This document shows positions 1-7,147 of a DNA stretch of 43,732 bases, one piece after another; the stretch's first letter is position 1, and every line of letters begins with the position of its first letter. Source of the stretch: DASZGI01 sp035938995 (GTDB lineage: Bacteria; Actinomycetota; Actinomycetes; Streptomycetales; Catenulisporaceae); the NCBI RefSeq assembly GCF_035938995.1, contig NZ_DASZGI010000282.1, positions 1 to 43,732 on the forward strand. Direction: 5' to 3'. The notes under the pieces are model-generated. The model was not told the origin of the DNA and searched no databases. It worked only from the letters and a program-made list of their open reading frames with translations. A program made the translations under genes and the position numbers.

Positions 1-802
1 CGACGCCGGAGACGCGCGCGTGGGTGTCGGCGCCGCCGAGTTCGTCCATCGAGATCTTCTCGCCGGTCACCGCCTGCACCACGTCGGGGCCGGTGATGAA
101 CATCTGCGAGGTGCCGCGCACCATGAACACGAAGTCGGTCAGCGCGGGGGAGTAGGCGGCGCCACCGGCGCAGGGCCCGAGGATCACGCTGATCTGCGGG
201 ATCACCCCGGACGCGCGGGTGTTGCGCTGGAAGATCCCGCCGTAGCCGGCCAGGGCCGTGACGCCCTCCTGGATCCGGGCTCCGGCGCCGTCGCTCAGGC
301 TGACCAGCGGCGCTCCGGCGGACAGCGCCATGTCCATGATCTTGTGGATCTTCGCGGCGTGCGCCTCGCCCAGCGCCCCGCCGAAGATCCGGAAGTCGTG
401 GGCGAACGCGAACACCGTGCGGCCGTGGACCCGCCCCCAGCCGGTGACCACCCCGTCGCTGTCCGGCCGGTTCTTCTCCAGCCCGAACCCGGTGGCGCGG
501 TGCCGGCGCAGGGTCTCGATCTCGGTGAAGGTCCCCTCGTCGAACAGCAGCTCGAGCCGGTCGCGCACGGTCAGCTTGCCCTTGGCCCGCTGCCGCTCGG
601 ACGCCTTGGGGTCTCCCTCGTGCACCGCCGCGATCCGCGTGCGCAGCTGGGCGGTGGCAGCACGCAGGCTTCCGGGCTCCCCCGTGTCCGGCGCGGGCGG
701 CCGGGGCGGGATCGGCTCGGGCGAGCCGGCCTTCCCGCCAGCCTTCCCGACCGTGGGCTCCAGCTCGTCGAGGACCTCGGGAGCTTGGGAGAGGACCGTC
801 AT
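1..802 (-). CDS. Acyl-CoA carboxylase carboxyltransferase (beta) subunit, 3' end cut by window edge
   Basis: Reading leftward from the ATG at 802, preceded by GGAG, the frame stays open to the window edge (267 codons). It encodes an acidic N-terminal tail, then the crotonase-fold carboxyltransferase sequence with motifs such as FAHDFRIFGGALGEAHAAKI, GAPLVSLSDGAGARIQEG, GPCAGGAAYSPALTDF and FITGPDVVQAVTGE. These are typical of the PccB/AccB beta subunit of actinobacterial propionyl/acetyl-CoA carboxylases. That subunit moves the carboxyl group from biotin to acetyl- or propionyl-CoA, giving malonyl- or methylmalonyl-CoA. The family is usually about 530 residues, so roughly the N-terminal half is visible. 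The exact acyl-CoA preference cannot be read here. The gene may be ordinary lipid metabolism and need not belong to the neighbouring signalling genes. Confidence 0.93.
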   Translation of the reverse strand, partial: MTVLSQAPEVLDELEPTVGKAGGKAGSPEPIPPRPPAPDTGEPGSLRAATAQLRTRIAAVHEGDPKASERQRAKGKLTVRDRLELLFDEGTFTEIETLRRHRATGFGLEKNRPDSDGVVTGWGRVHGRTVFAFAHDFRIFGGALGEAHAAKIHKIMDMALSAGAPLVSLSDGAGARIQEGVTALAGYGGIFQRNTRASGVIPQISVILGPCAGGAAYSPALTDFVFMVRGTSQMFITGPDVVQAVTGEKISMDELGGADTHARVSGV

Positions 803-885
803 CCTGGCTCTCCGATCGTCGCGGTTGACCGGCCTGATCACCAGGGGCCGGGCGATTGCGTCATCAGGGTGCGTGGCTGACCTTG

Positions 886-904
886 TGAGCCCCTTAAGGG
901 CTCA
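886..904. promoter_or_regulatory. 7-bp inverted repeat upstream of the carboxylase gene
   Basis: TGAGCCC and GGGCTCA flank CTTAA, 84-102 bases upstream of the carboxylase ATG. The position suits an operator or part of a promoter, but no regulator can be assigned. The remainder of 803-1040 holds no convincing gene; apart from this site it contains the long inverted repeat at 928-1017. Confidence 0.3.
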
Positions 905-927
905 TCGGGCCTGACCAGTGTTGATAG

Positions 928-1017
928 CTCTTCGACCTTGACCGGGGCTTTGGGGCGGCTGTAGATCGCGCGGCGGGGAGAAAAGCGTTCCCCGCCGCCC
1001 CGGTCAAGGCCGAAGAG
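928..1017 (-). terminator. Long two-part inverted repeat, probable terminator of the SARP gene
   Basis: Arms 928-948 and 997-1017 are complementary over 21 positions with one G-T wobble. Inside them a second 9-bp stem (971-979 with 989-997) closes on a short A-rich loop. The element lies 23 bases beyond the stop codon of the minus-strand SARP gene. The first 36 bases match 31 of 36 with the element at 31649-31684, so this is a repeated intergenic module and not a chance hairpin. Confidence 0.65.
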
Positions 1018-1040
1018 TGCAGTGTCAGAGGAGGTGCGTT

Positions 1041-2960
1041 CTACAGGTGGCGCTTGGCCAGCCGAGTCGAGCAGGTGCAGCGGGGCACGATCGCGGTGTT
1101 CGTCATCGGGCGCGCCTGATGCCGGCAGCGCACGTGGTCGGGCTCGCGCGGCGATTCGTGCGGCGCCGCCCCGTCGGCCCACGCCAGGCGCAGCAGCGTC
1201 GGCACCCGGTACCGCCGCGAGAGCCAGGGCCAGGTGTCGTCCTGGCCGGTGTAGATCTCCTCGAGGAGGTTCAGCTCGAGCAGCCGGTTGACGATCTGCT
1301 GCGCGGGCCGCTGGTCGGCCGACAGGGCCTTGGCGGCCTGCTCCTGTCCAAAGCCGGCCGGGCCGATCTCGCCGAGCCGGCCGAGCGCGCGCCGGTCCGA
1401 CCGGTCCAGCCGGCGGCACGCCTCGCGCAGCCGCTGGCGCACGTCCAGGCCGCCGATCCGCAGCTCGCCGAGCCGGTCCTGCTCCGGGCGCATCGCCGCG
1501 GCCAGCTCCGGCAAGCCGAGCATCGGGTGCGCGGCCAGCTTCTCCGCCGCCACCCGGATCGCCAGCGGCAGGTTGTCGCACAGCTCGAGCAGTTCCAGCG
1601 CGGCCTCGGGGTTTTTGAGCACCCGGGCCTCCCCGGCGAGCGCGGCGAGCAGCTGGAAGCCGTCGCCGGGGTCGAGCGCGCCGAGCCGGACCGTCCCGGC
1701 GGACGGCAGGCCGGGCAGCGGCCCGCGGCTGGTGACCAGGGCGGCGCAGCCGAGGCCGTTCGGCAGCAGCGGGGCGACCTGGGCCGGGGAGGCCGCGTCG
1801 TCCAGCACGACCAGGACCTTGCGGTCCGCGGTCCAGCTGCGGAACCGGCAGGCGGCCGCCTCCAGCCGGGACGGGGGGTCGGCGTCGGACACCGCGCGCA
1901 GGAAGTCCCGCAGGACGCGCAGCGGGTCGGCCGGGGCGCCGGCGCCGGTGTGCAGCGCGGCGTAGAACTGGCCGTCCGGGAACCGGTCGCGCAGCCGGTG
2001 CGCGGCGACCAGGGCCAGCGCGGTCTTGCCGACGCCGGGCGCCCCGCTGATCACCGCCAGGCCCGGGGAGGCCGAGTCGGGGCGGCGGCGCAGCGCGGCC
2101 CCGATCCGGGCCAGGTCGTGCGCCCGCCCGACCAGGGTGTGCGGGCCGGCCGGCAGCTCGCTCGGCGCCCGGTCCTTGGCCGGCGCCGGCGGCTCCTCGA
2201 ACCCGAGCGACGGCGCGTCGATCAGCACGTCGTGGTGCAGCCTGCGCAGCCGCTCGGAGGGCTCGAGCCCGGTCTCGTCGACTACGGTGCGGCGCAGCCG
2301 GTCGTACGCGGTCAGCGCCTCGTCGCGCCGTCCGCACCGGTAGGCGGCCAGCATCAGCTGGGAGCAGAACTCCTCGTGCGCCGGATACCTGAGCACCAGG
2401 GTCTTGAGTTCCCCGATGAGGTCGCGGTGCCGGCCGAGCCGCAGGTCCGCCTCGATCCGGCGCTCCAGCGCGTCGCGCCGCACGTCTTCGAGCCGGCTGG
2501 CCTGCGCGGAGAGCACCGGCCCGGGCAGCAGGTCCATCAGCGCGTCACCGCGCCAGAGTGCCAGGGCGTCGCGCAGCGCGGACGCCGCGCGGGTCGCGTC
2601 GCCGCCGGCCAGCGCCTCGCGTCCGGCCCGGGCGCGGGTCTCGAAGACCGCGGCGTCCAGCTCGTCCGGCTCCAGCAGGATGCGGTAGCCCTGCGGGCGG
2701 GTCTCGAGCAGGTGCCGAGACCCTCCGCTCGGCCCGGACGCGAGCGCTTTTCGCAGCTGGTAGACGTAGGTCTGCACGGTCTTGCGGGCCAGTCGCGGCG
2801 GATCGGCGTCCCACAGTTCCTCGACCAGCGTGGGGATGGACACGACCCGGTCCTTGTTCAGCAGCAGGGTGGCCAGCACCCGCCGCGGCATGGCAGCCGC
2901 CGGAGTGACGTCGACGTGCTGGTCACGGACCTCGATGGGTCCGAGTACGGAGAAGTCCAC
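1041..2960 (-). CDS. SARP-family transcriptional activator with NB-ARC domain (AfsR-like)
   Basis: The 639-residue protein starts at the GTG at 2960, preceded by GAGGGGG; an upstream ATG at 3035 would add an unlikely tail overlapping a palindromic operator. Residues 1-95 form the OmpR-like winged helix (VDFSVLGPIEVRD at the start). Residues about 100-245 are the bacterial transcriptional activation domain. From about 275 comes an NB-ARC ATPase with P-loop GAPGVGKT (306-313) and a Walker B-like VLVVLDD. This is the AfsR/DnrI layout: a pathway activator that binds direct repeats and recruits RNA polymerase. The TPR region of full AfsR proteins (about 990 residues) is missing. A perfect ARE-like palindrome (2988-3011) sits 28 bases before the start, so repression by a butyrolactone receptor is likely. 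It may activate the biosynthetic cluster further right (inference). Confidence 0.92.
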   Translation of the reverse strand: MDFSVLGPIEVRDQHVDVTPAAAMPRRVLATLLLNKDRVVSIPTLVEELWDADPPRLARKTVQTYVYQLRKALASGPSGGSRHLLETRPQGYRILLEPDELDAAVFETRARAGREALAGGDATRAASALRDALALWRGDALMDLLPGPVLSAQASRLEDVRRDALERRIEADLRLGRHRDLIGELKTLVLRYPAHEEFCSQLMLAAYRCGRRDEALTAYDRLRRTVVDETGLEPSERLRRLHHDVLIDAPSLGFEEPPAPAKDRAPSELPAGPHTLVGRAHDLARIGAALRRRPDSASPGLAVISGAPGVGKTALALVAAHRLRDRFPDGQFYAALHTGAGAPADPLRVLRDFLRAVSDADPPSRLEAAACRFRSWTADRKVLVVLDDAASPAQVAPLLPNGLGCAALVTSRGPLPGLPSAGTVRLGALDPGDGFQLLAALAGEARVLKNPEAALELLELCDNLPLAIRVAAEKLAAHPMLGLPELAAAMRPEQDRLGELRIGGLDVRQRLREACRRLDRSDRRALGRLGEIGPAGFGQEQAAKALSADQRPAQQIVNRLLELNLLEEIYTGQDDTWPWLSRRYRVPTLLRLAWADGAAPHESPREPDHVRCRHQARPMTNTAIVPRCTCSTRLAKRHL

Positions 2961-2987
2961 GGTTCCCCCTCGCCGTCGAGCGTCTAG

Positions 2988-3011
2988 AAAAAACCAGATG
3001 AGTGGTTTTTT
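2988..3011. promoter_or_regulatory. ARE-like operator 1 (before SARP)
   Basis: AAAAAACC, eight bases, GGTTTTTT: a perfect palindrome, extended by one more pair on the inner side. It fits the autoregulatory-element pattern bound by ArpA/ScbR-type receptors (AAACC...GGTTT halves). Lying 28 bases upstream of the SARP start codon, it is placed to block SARP transcription. Confidence 0.75.
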
Positions 3012-3101
3012 ATCACTGAGTGCGAGGCTAGGCAAGCATCCTGCCTGTTACATACCTGTTGCAGGGCTGGTGAGATCAGTGTCCCGCGCGGGCTTGCCAG
3101 G

Positions 3102-3125
3102 AAAAACCGCTTGGGTGGTATGATT
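3102..3125. promoter_or_regulatory. ARE-like operator 2 (before plus-strand TetR)
   Basis: AAAAACC, eight bases, GGTATGATT: an imperfect palindrome with the same 8-base spacing as the other three sites. It lies 88 bases upstream of the chosen GTG start of the TetR gene at 3213, consistent with autoregulation or cross-regulation. Confidence 0.6.
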
Positions 3126-3212
3126 TCTGTGAAGGCGGTTATCCCGACACCACGTCGGAAAATATCCCGCGGTGGGGCAGTGCCGCCCCGCCGGGCGAAC
3201 TCGGAGAGGGCC

Positions 3213-4133
3213 GTGGCGAGACAGGAGCGGGCTGAGCGCACACGCGAAGCGATCATCCACGCCGCCGCTCGGGTTTTCGAGCGCGAAGGCTACGAGGCGG
3301 CGCCGCTGGCCGACATCACCCGCAGCGCCACCGTCACCAAGGGAGCGCTCTACTTCCACTTCCCGTCCAAACGCGATCTGGCATACGCCGTGGTCAGCCA
3401 GGCCCGGGGCAGCCTCGACGCCCTGATCGGCCCGCTGCTCGCGCGCCGGGGCGGAACCGAGCTGCCGGTGCAGCTGCTGATCGACCTCAGCCATGTCGTG
3501 CTGCTGCGGCTGGCCGCCGACCCGGTCCTGCGCGCGGGACTGAGCCTCGGCGCCGACCCGGCCCTGTTCCCCGATCCGGGCTCGGGCCTGGCGATCGACT
3601 GGCCGGGCCTGATCGAGCAGCTCGCCACCGGCGGCCCGGACGACCCGCCGGACTGGCCCAGGCCGCTGGGCTCCCTGCTGACCGGGCTGGAGCTGGTCTT
3701 CCGCAAGTACCCCGAGCACTACGACCAGGCCCTCCTGTCCTCGGTGTGGCGGCTGATGCTGCCCGGGGTGGTCCCGGCCGACGAGGCGGGACTCTACGAG
3801 CCGGCCGGCCGGATCGCCCCCGCGCCGGACCGCGACACAAGCCCGCCGGCGGCTGACGCAGTGTCAGACATGACTGACGCGGTGTCAGAAAAAACTGACG
3901 TGGCGTCAGAAACCGCCGAGGCGGGCGGTGCAGTCGTTCAGGGTGATGTCACGCGGGGCGCCGACATGAGCGCGGGGACGGACCAGGGCCGGGCGCTGCT
4001 GCCCGCCCAGACCCGCGAGGAGCGCGAATCCGCCGAGCGCGGGCGCGGAACCGCGGGCGGAGCCGACCGGCATCCGCCGAACACCACCCTGCGCGGGCCG
4101 GACGTCAGCGATAGGGACGCGAGAAGAAGATGA
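3213..4133 (+). CDS. TetR-family regulator, butyrolactone-receptor-like, with long C-terminal tail
   Basis: The start is the GTG at 3213 with GGAGAGGG just upstream; longer in-frame starts would run into ARE-like site 2. The N-terminus (ARQERAERTREAIIHAAARVFE..., TKGALYFHFPSKRDLAYAVV) is the helix-turn-helix of the ArpA/ScbR group. The family usually ends near residue 220, but this protein has 306. The extra roughly 100 residues are hydrophilic and include three heptad copies (DAVSDMT, DAVSEKT, DVASETA) encoded by a 21-base tandem repeat. Ligand binding is uncertain, so it may be a pseudo-receptor. It converges on the other TetR gene, overlapping it by 29 bases. Confidence 0.85.
   Translation: MARQERAERTREAIIHAAARVFEREGYEAAPLADITRSATVTKGALYFHFPSKRDLAYAVVSQARGSLDALIGPLLARRGGTELPVQLLIDLSHVVLLRLAADPVLRAGLSLGADPALFPDPGSGLAIDWPGLIEQLATGGPDDPPDWPRPLGSLLTGLELVFRKYPEHYDQALLSSVWRLMLPGVVPADEAGLYEPAGRIAPAPDRDTSPPAADAVSDMTDAVSEKTDVASETAEAGGAVVQGDVTRGADMSAGTDQGRALLPAQTREERESAERGRGTAGGADRHPPNTTLRGPDVSDRDARRR
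3853..3909 (+). repeat. Three 21-base in-frame repeats, each containing a palindrome
   Basis: Copies of CTGACGCAGTGTCAG-like sequence start at 3853, 3874 and 3895. Each unit is itself a near-palindrome (CTGAC...GTCAG), and the period is exactly seven codons. They lie in the tail-encoding part of the TetR gene. Confidence 0.85.
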
Positions 4134-4728
4134 TCGGATTGCCCTGCGGCACCAGCCCGACCAGCAGCAGCTGCCACATGTTCTCGACCCGCCTGACCAG
4201 GTCTTTGTAGCCGGAGGTGGCGTACGAGACGATCTGCGCCCCGGTGAAGGCCGCGACGATGAACTCGGCCAGCGCCTTCACGTCGACGGACCGCTCGAGC
4301 TCGCCGCGCTCCTGGGCATCCTTCAGCAGGAGGCTGGCGACCTGCTCCCAGGGATCGTACGAGTTCGGCACGTCCCGGCTGTATGTGCCCTGCTCGACGA
4401 TCAGGCGCACGTTGGCCCGCACGATCGGGTCGGTCTGGATGTACGAGGCCCAGCGGATCGAGATGTCGATGAGTTTCTGCAGCGGGGGAGCATCGCTGGC
4501 CAGCACTTCCTGGACCACCACGTTGCCCAGTTCCTCGCCCGCGCTGATGACGGCGAACGCCAGCTCCTCCTTGGAGGAGAAGTGGAAGTAGAGCGCACCC
4601 TTGGTCACCCCCGCCCGGGCGAAGATGTCCGCCATGCTCGTGCCGAGGAAGCCCTTCTCGGCGAAGGCCTCACCGGCCGCCCGCAGGACGGTGTCGCGGG
4701 TGCGCTGTGCTCGCTCTTGCTGTGGCAT
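4105..4728 (-). CDS. Gamma-butyrolactone receptor-like TetR repressor (ArpA/ScbR group)
   Basis: This 207-residue protein has the usual length of the family. Its N-terminal HTH (ERAQRTRDTVLRAAGEAFAEKGF, VTKGALYFHFSSKEELAFAV) and its ligand domain (DPIVRANVRLIVEQGTY, then YDPWEQ, with a tryptophan where ArpA-type receptors carry their ligand-contacting Trp) are both well preserved. The protein should bind ARE palindromes and release DNA on binding a diffusible butyrolactone-like signal. The start ATG at 4728 has only a weak ribosome site. ARE-like site 3 lies 38 bases upstream and suggests autorepression, with divergent control of the AvrD-like gene through site 4. The 3' end overlaps the plus-strand TetR gene by 29 bases. 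Confidence 0.92.
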   Translation of the reverse strand: MPQQERAQRTRDTVLRAAGEAFAEKGFLGTSMADIFARAGVTKGALYFHFSSKEELAFAVISAGEELGNVVVQEVLASDAPPLQKLIDISIRWASYIQTDPIVRANVRLIVEQGTYSRDVPNSYDPWEQVASLLLKDAQERGELERSVDVKALAEFIVAAFTGAQIVSYATSGYKDLVRRVENMWQLLLVGLVPQGNPIIFFSRPYR

Positions 4729-4765
4729 CAGGTCAGGGGCCGCCTTAGGGTGTCACGCGGTCTTC

Positions 4766-4786
4766 AAAACCACGCACGCGGTATGT
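4766..4786. promoter_or_regulatory. ARE-like operator 3 (before receptor gene)
   Basis: AAAACC, eight bases, GGTATGT, 38 bases upstream of the receptor ATG at 4728. Spacing matches the other sites; the right half reads ACATACC on the complementary strand, the classical ARE half. Confidence 0.6.
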
Positions 4787-4908
4787 CGAGTGGGTGAGGG
4801 CTCACCCCCGTGATGCGCTCCTACCCGGTTACCTGTCTTGTCAAAATGCTAGCGCTCTTCGGCCCGACCAGGCCAGGGCGCAGAGGGTGTCCGAGCACCC
4901 TTGCCACA

Positions 4909-4934
4909 AAAAAATCCTACTGGTAGGTTTGTTT
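4909..4934. promoter_or_regulatory. ARE-like operator 4 (before AvrD-like gene)
   Basis: AAAAAATCC, eight bases (TACTGGTA), GGTTTGTTT; the dyad continues through the centre as CCTAC-TG-GTAGG. It lies about 180 bases upstream of the AvrD-like start, in the divergent promoter region shared with the receptor gene. Confidence 0.7.
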
Positions 4935-5045
4935 GCTGTAGGCGCCACCAGCCAAGACACGGGGAGGCTTTATGCGGCGGCTACTGCGAATGGCACAAAG
5001 CACCATGAACTCCTTCGCCGCGGCCTGTGTTCACGTGTCCGCTTC

Positions 5046-5062
5046 TTGACCCGAAGGGTCAA
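5046..5062. promoter_or_regulatory. Perfect 7-bp inverted repeat in AvrD-like leader
   Basis: TTGACCC, GAA, GGGTCAA, 48 bases before the ATG at 5111. It could be an operator or a small hairpin in the transcript leader. Confidence 0.4.
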
Positions 5063-5110
5063 TCCTCCCGCACCACCGCAGTATCCGATTGGTCAGGGAA
5101 GGAAAGTTCG

Positions 5111-6229
5111 ATGCTCTGTTCCTCCACCCATGGTCTTCTCGGCGGCGTCAGCCGTCAAACATCAGTCACCGTCGATGCGATCGACGACCTGCTCGGCCCG
5201 GCCCGCGACCGCTTCTTCGGCAGCGGCTACCGGAGAGTGGACCACCGCCTGCGCGACGTCGAGATCGAGACGGCGGGGGATTCCTCCGCCCGCGTCAGCG
5301 CGTCGGCGACGGTCGGCTACCCCGGCGACTGGGCCCGCAAGGACGCGACCGCGGTCCACGCCCCGCACGTGAGCTCCGTCGACACCCTCGTGCTCGGCGT
5401 CTCGCTGTGCGAAGCGTATCTGGCCCACCGCTACGGCCTCGACGACGCACAGCGCGCCCGGATGTGGCTGCGCCGCGTCGACATCCGGGCCGGCTCGCGG
5501 CCCCAGGAGAACCTCGCCGGGTTCACGGTCAACGCCAGGCTCAAGGCGACCGGACCGGTCGAAGGCGGGAGGCACCGGATCCGGATATCCGTGTTCGAGT
5601 GCGTCATCGGCACCATGAAGCTGCGCTGCGCGGTCATGCACGAGGTCACCGACCGGTCGCCGGCCGACGCCTCGTACCGCGACGTGGACGACTTGCTGGG
5701 CCCGGCGGACGACCGCTACTTCGGCAGCGGCTACCGCAACAACCAGTACGACGTGCGCGATGTCGGGCTCGACACCGCCAACACCTACGCCGAGGCGGCG
5801 GTGCGTTCCGCGCCCGAAGCCGGGCGCGAACCGGTCGGCGGCCTCGAGGGGGCGTACCAGCCCGCTGTCTCGATGATCGACAGCATCGTGCTGACCGCCC
5901 AGCTGGCCGAGGTGATCCTCTACCGCACCGACGGGCTCCAACGCGGCCAGACCGACACGATGTGGTTGCGCTCGATCTCGATGGAGAGCCCGGACCCGTA
6001 CCGTCCGGCGCCGGGACAGTTCTCCGGAGCGCTGGCGGTGACCAAGAACCGGACCGTCGAGCTCGACGGCGCGCGGTGGCGGATCCTCGACACCGTCGCG
6101 TTCTGCCACGGCATCGAACAGACCGGCTCGGTCGCACACCGGCTGCCCGACTGGGTGTCGGATCGCGCAGAGGCAGAGCGGTCCGCCAACCCGCACCGGG
6201 CTGTGACCCTCATCGGGAATTCCCGATGA
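5111..6229 (+). CDS. AvrD-like double-repeat protein, probable butyrolactone/syringolide-type signal synthase
   Basis: The 372-residue protein starts at the ATG at 5111, behind AAGGAAAG. It consists of two homologous halves: the motif DDLLGPARDRFFGSGYRR (25-42) recurs as DDLLGPADDRYFGSGYRN (193-210), and SVDTLVLGVSLCEAYL (89-104) as MIDSIVLTAQLAEVIL (255-270). This pattern is that of the AvrD family as I recall it. Pseudomonas AvrD (about 310 residues) makes syringolides by joining a beta-ketoacyl chain to a pentulose, a reaction close to that of the double-hotdog enzyme AfsA. Flanking receptors and ARE sites support a signal-synthase role. The substrate is unknown. The alternative is a divergent AfsA; AvrD is preferred for the FFGSGY motif. 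Its stop overlaps the next gene's ATG. Confidence 0.75.
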   Translation: MLCSSTHGLLGGVSRQTSVTVDAIDDLLGPARDRFFGSGYRRVDHRLRDVEIETAGDSSARVSASATVGYPGDWARKDATAVHAPHVSSVDTLVLGVSLCEAYLAHRYGLDDAQRARMWLRRVDIRAGSRPQENLAGFTVNARLKATGPVEGGRHRIRISVFECVIGTMKLRCAVMHEVTDRSPADASYRDVDDLLGPADDRYFGSGYRNNQYDVRDVGLDTANTYAEAAVRSAPEAGREPVGGLEGAYQPAVSMIDSIVLTAQLAEVILYRTDGLQRGQTDTMWLRSISMESPDPYRPAPGQFSGALAVTKNRTVELDGARWRILDTVAFCHGIEQTGSVAHRLPDWVSDRAEAERSANPHRAVTLIGNSR

Positions 6230-6927
6230 GACTGGCCGTTTCCGGTACCTACTCCTCCGGCAAGACGACGGTCGCGGTCGGACTCGAGATCCTCACCGGC
6301 ATTCCGCGCACCCAGGCCAAGACGATGCGGGAGATCCTCCCGTACGCCGTGCCGGGCAAGCGGCTGGAAGAGTGCGACGCCGGCGAACTGGTCGAGCTGG
6401 GCCTGCGCCGCCTCGTCGACCGGGTCGCGCGCGAGAGCCAGCTGCCCGGCGACTTCATCTCGGACGGCTCCTCGCTGCACGAGTGGGTCTACGGCAAGGT
6501 GCGGGTGCGCTTCGGCCTCAACCCGGAGGGCGCGCTGCCGGCCGACGAGCCGCCGCAGATCGAGAACGGCTTCTTCGAGCAGGTCATCGATCACATGGGC
6601 GCGGTGATGAAGGACCACGCGGTGCGGTCCTACGACGCCTTCGTCCATCTGCCGATCGAGTTCCCGCTGGTGGCCGACGGCCACCGGCCGATCTCCGAGG
6701 GGTTCCGCCGGTTGTCCGACGAGCTCCTGCTGGCCACGCTCGAGCAGCTGGGCATCCGGTACGACCTGGTCGGCGGCACGATCGAGCAGCGGCTCGACAC
6801 GATCGCGCGGATCCACGGGCTGCCCCGGCTCATGCCGGTCGAGGAGGCCGCACGCACCGCGGTCGCCCTCGTCGAGAAGATGGGCATCCCCCAGGAGACC
6901 GGCCGCGCACCCGCTGCGGCACAGTGA
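6226..6927 (+). CDS. P-loop AAA-type ATPase/kinase-like protein coupled to AvrD-like gene
   Basis: The start codon shares ATGA with the stop of the AvrD-like gene, which indicates translational coupling and a joint function. The 233-residue protein opens with RLAVSGTYSSGKTTV (Walker A), followed by a helical region and SDGSSLHEWVYGKV. This resembles NadR/thymidylate-kinase-like small ATPases annotated as AAA_28. A role as a kinase acting on a small substrate, perhaps a sugar or the signal precursor, is inference only. No DNA-binding or membrane segment is visible. It converges on the reductase gene at 7148, with a tandem repeat between the two. Confidence 0.8.
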   Translation: MRLAVSGTYSSGKTTVAVGLEILTGIPRTQAKTMREILPYAVPGKRLEECDAGELVELGLRRLVDRVARESQLPGDFISDGSSLHEWVYGKVRVRFGLNPEGALPADEPPQIENGFFEQVIDHMGAVMKDHAVRSYDAFVHLPIEFPLVADGHRPISEGFRRLSDELLLATLEQLGIRYDLVGGTIEQRLDTIARIHGLPRLMPVEEAARTAVALVEKMGIPQETGRAPAAAQ

Positions 6928-6961
6928 ACCCGGCGCTCGTCCGCGAGACCGGCAGCAACGC

Positions 6962-7048
6962 GGTGTAAGACCAGGAACGGTGTAAGACCAGGAACGGTGT
7001 AAGAACAGGAACGGTGTAAGAACAGGAACAGAATGTAAGACAAGGAAC
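6962..7048. repeat. 17-base tandem repeat, five copies
   Basis: GGTGTAAGACCAGGAAC repeats at 6962, 6979, 6996 and 7013 with one or two changes. A fifth, diverged copy covers 7030-7048. The unit is not a multiple of three and carries TAA, so it is not coding. It lies between two convergent genes. Confidence 0.9.
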
Positions 7049-7086
7049 ACGGCGTGAGGCACGAAATGAAGGCGTTGCGGCACCCC

Positions 7087-7102
7087 CGGCCGGTTCCGGC
7101 CG
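7087..7102. terminator. GC-rich hairpin between convergent genes
   Basis: CGGCCGG and CCGGCCG separated by TT, 45 bases past the stop of the minus-strand reductase. It may end transcription from either side; no T-tract is present. Confidence 0.4.
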
Positions 7103-7147
7103 CCGACCGTTTCCCCACGACGGCGGCCCACCGGCGCCGCGCGCGCC

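Noticed and set aside
258..914. Plus-strand frames in the first 900 bases
   Set aside because: They are antisense to the carboxylase beta-subunit gene, whose motifs are clear on the minus strand.
1017..2987. Long plus-strand frame opposite the SARP gene
   Set aside because: No recognisable domain and a composition typical of antisense frames in GC-rich genes; the SARP on the minus strand is unambiguous.
3111..3212. Upstream start for the plus-strand TetR gene
   Set aside because: It would translate through the ARE-like site, lacks a ribosome site, and adds residues not seen in the family.
5111..6229. Canonical AfsA (A-factor synthase)
   Set aside because: The two-repeat layout is similar, but the FFGSGY and DDLLGPA motifs and the lack of clear AfsA signatures favour the AvrD family.
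6962..7048. CRISPR array
   Set aside because: The repeats are directly adjacent with no unique spacers, and no cas genes are present.
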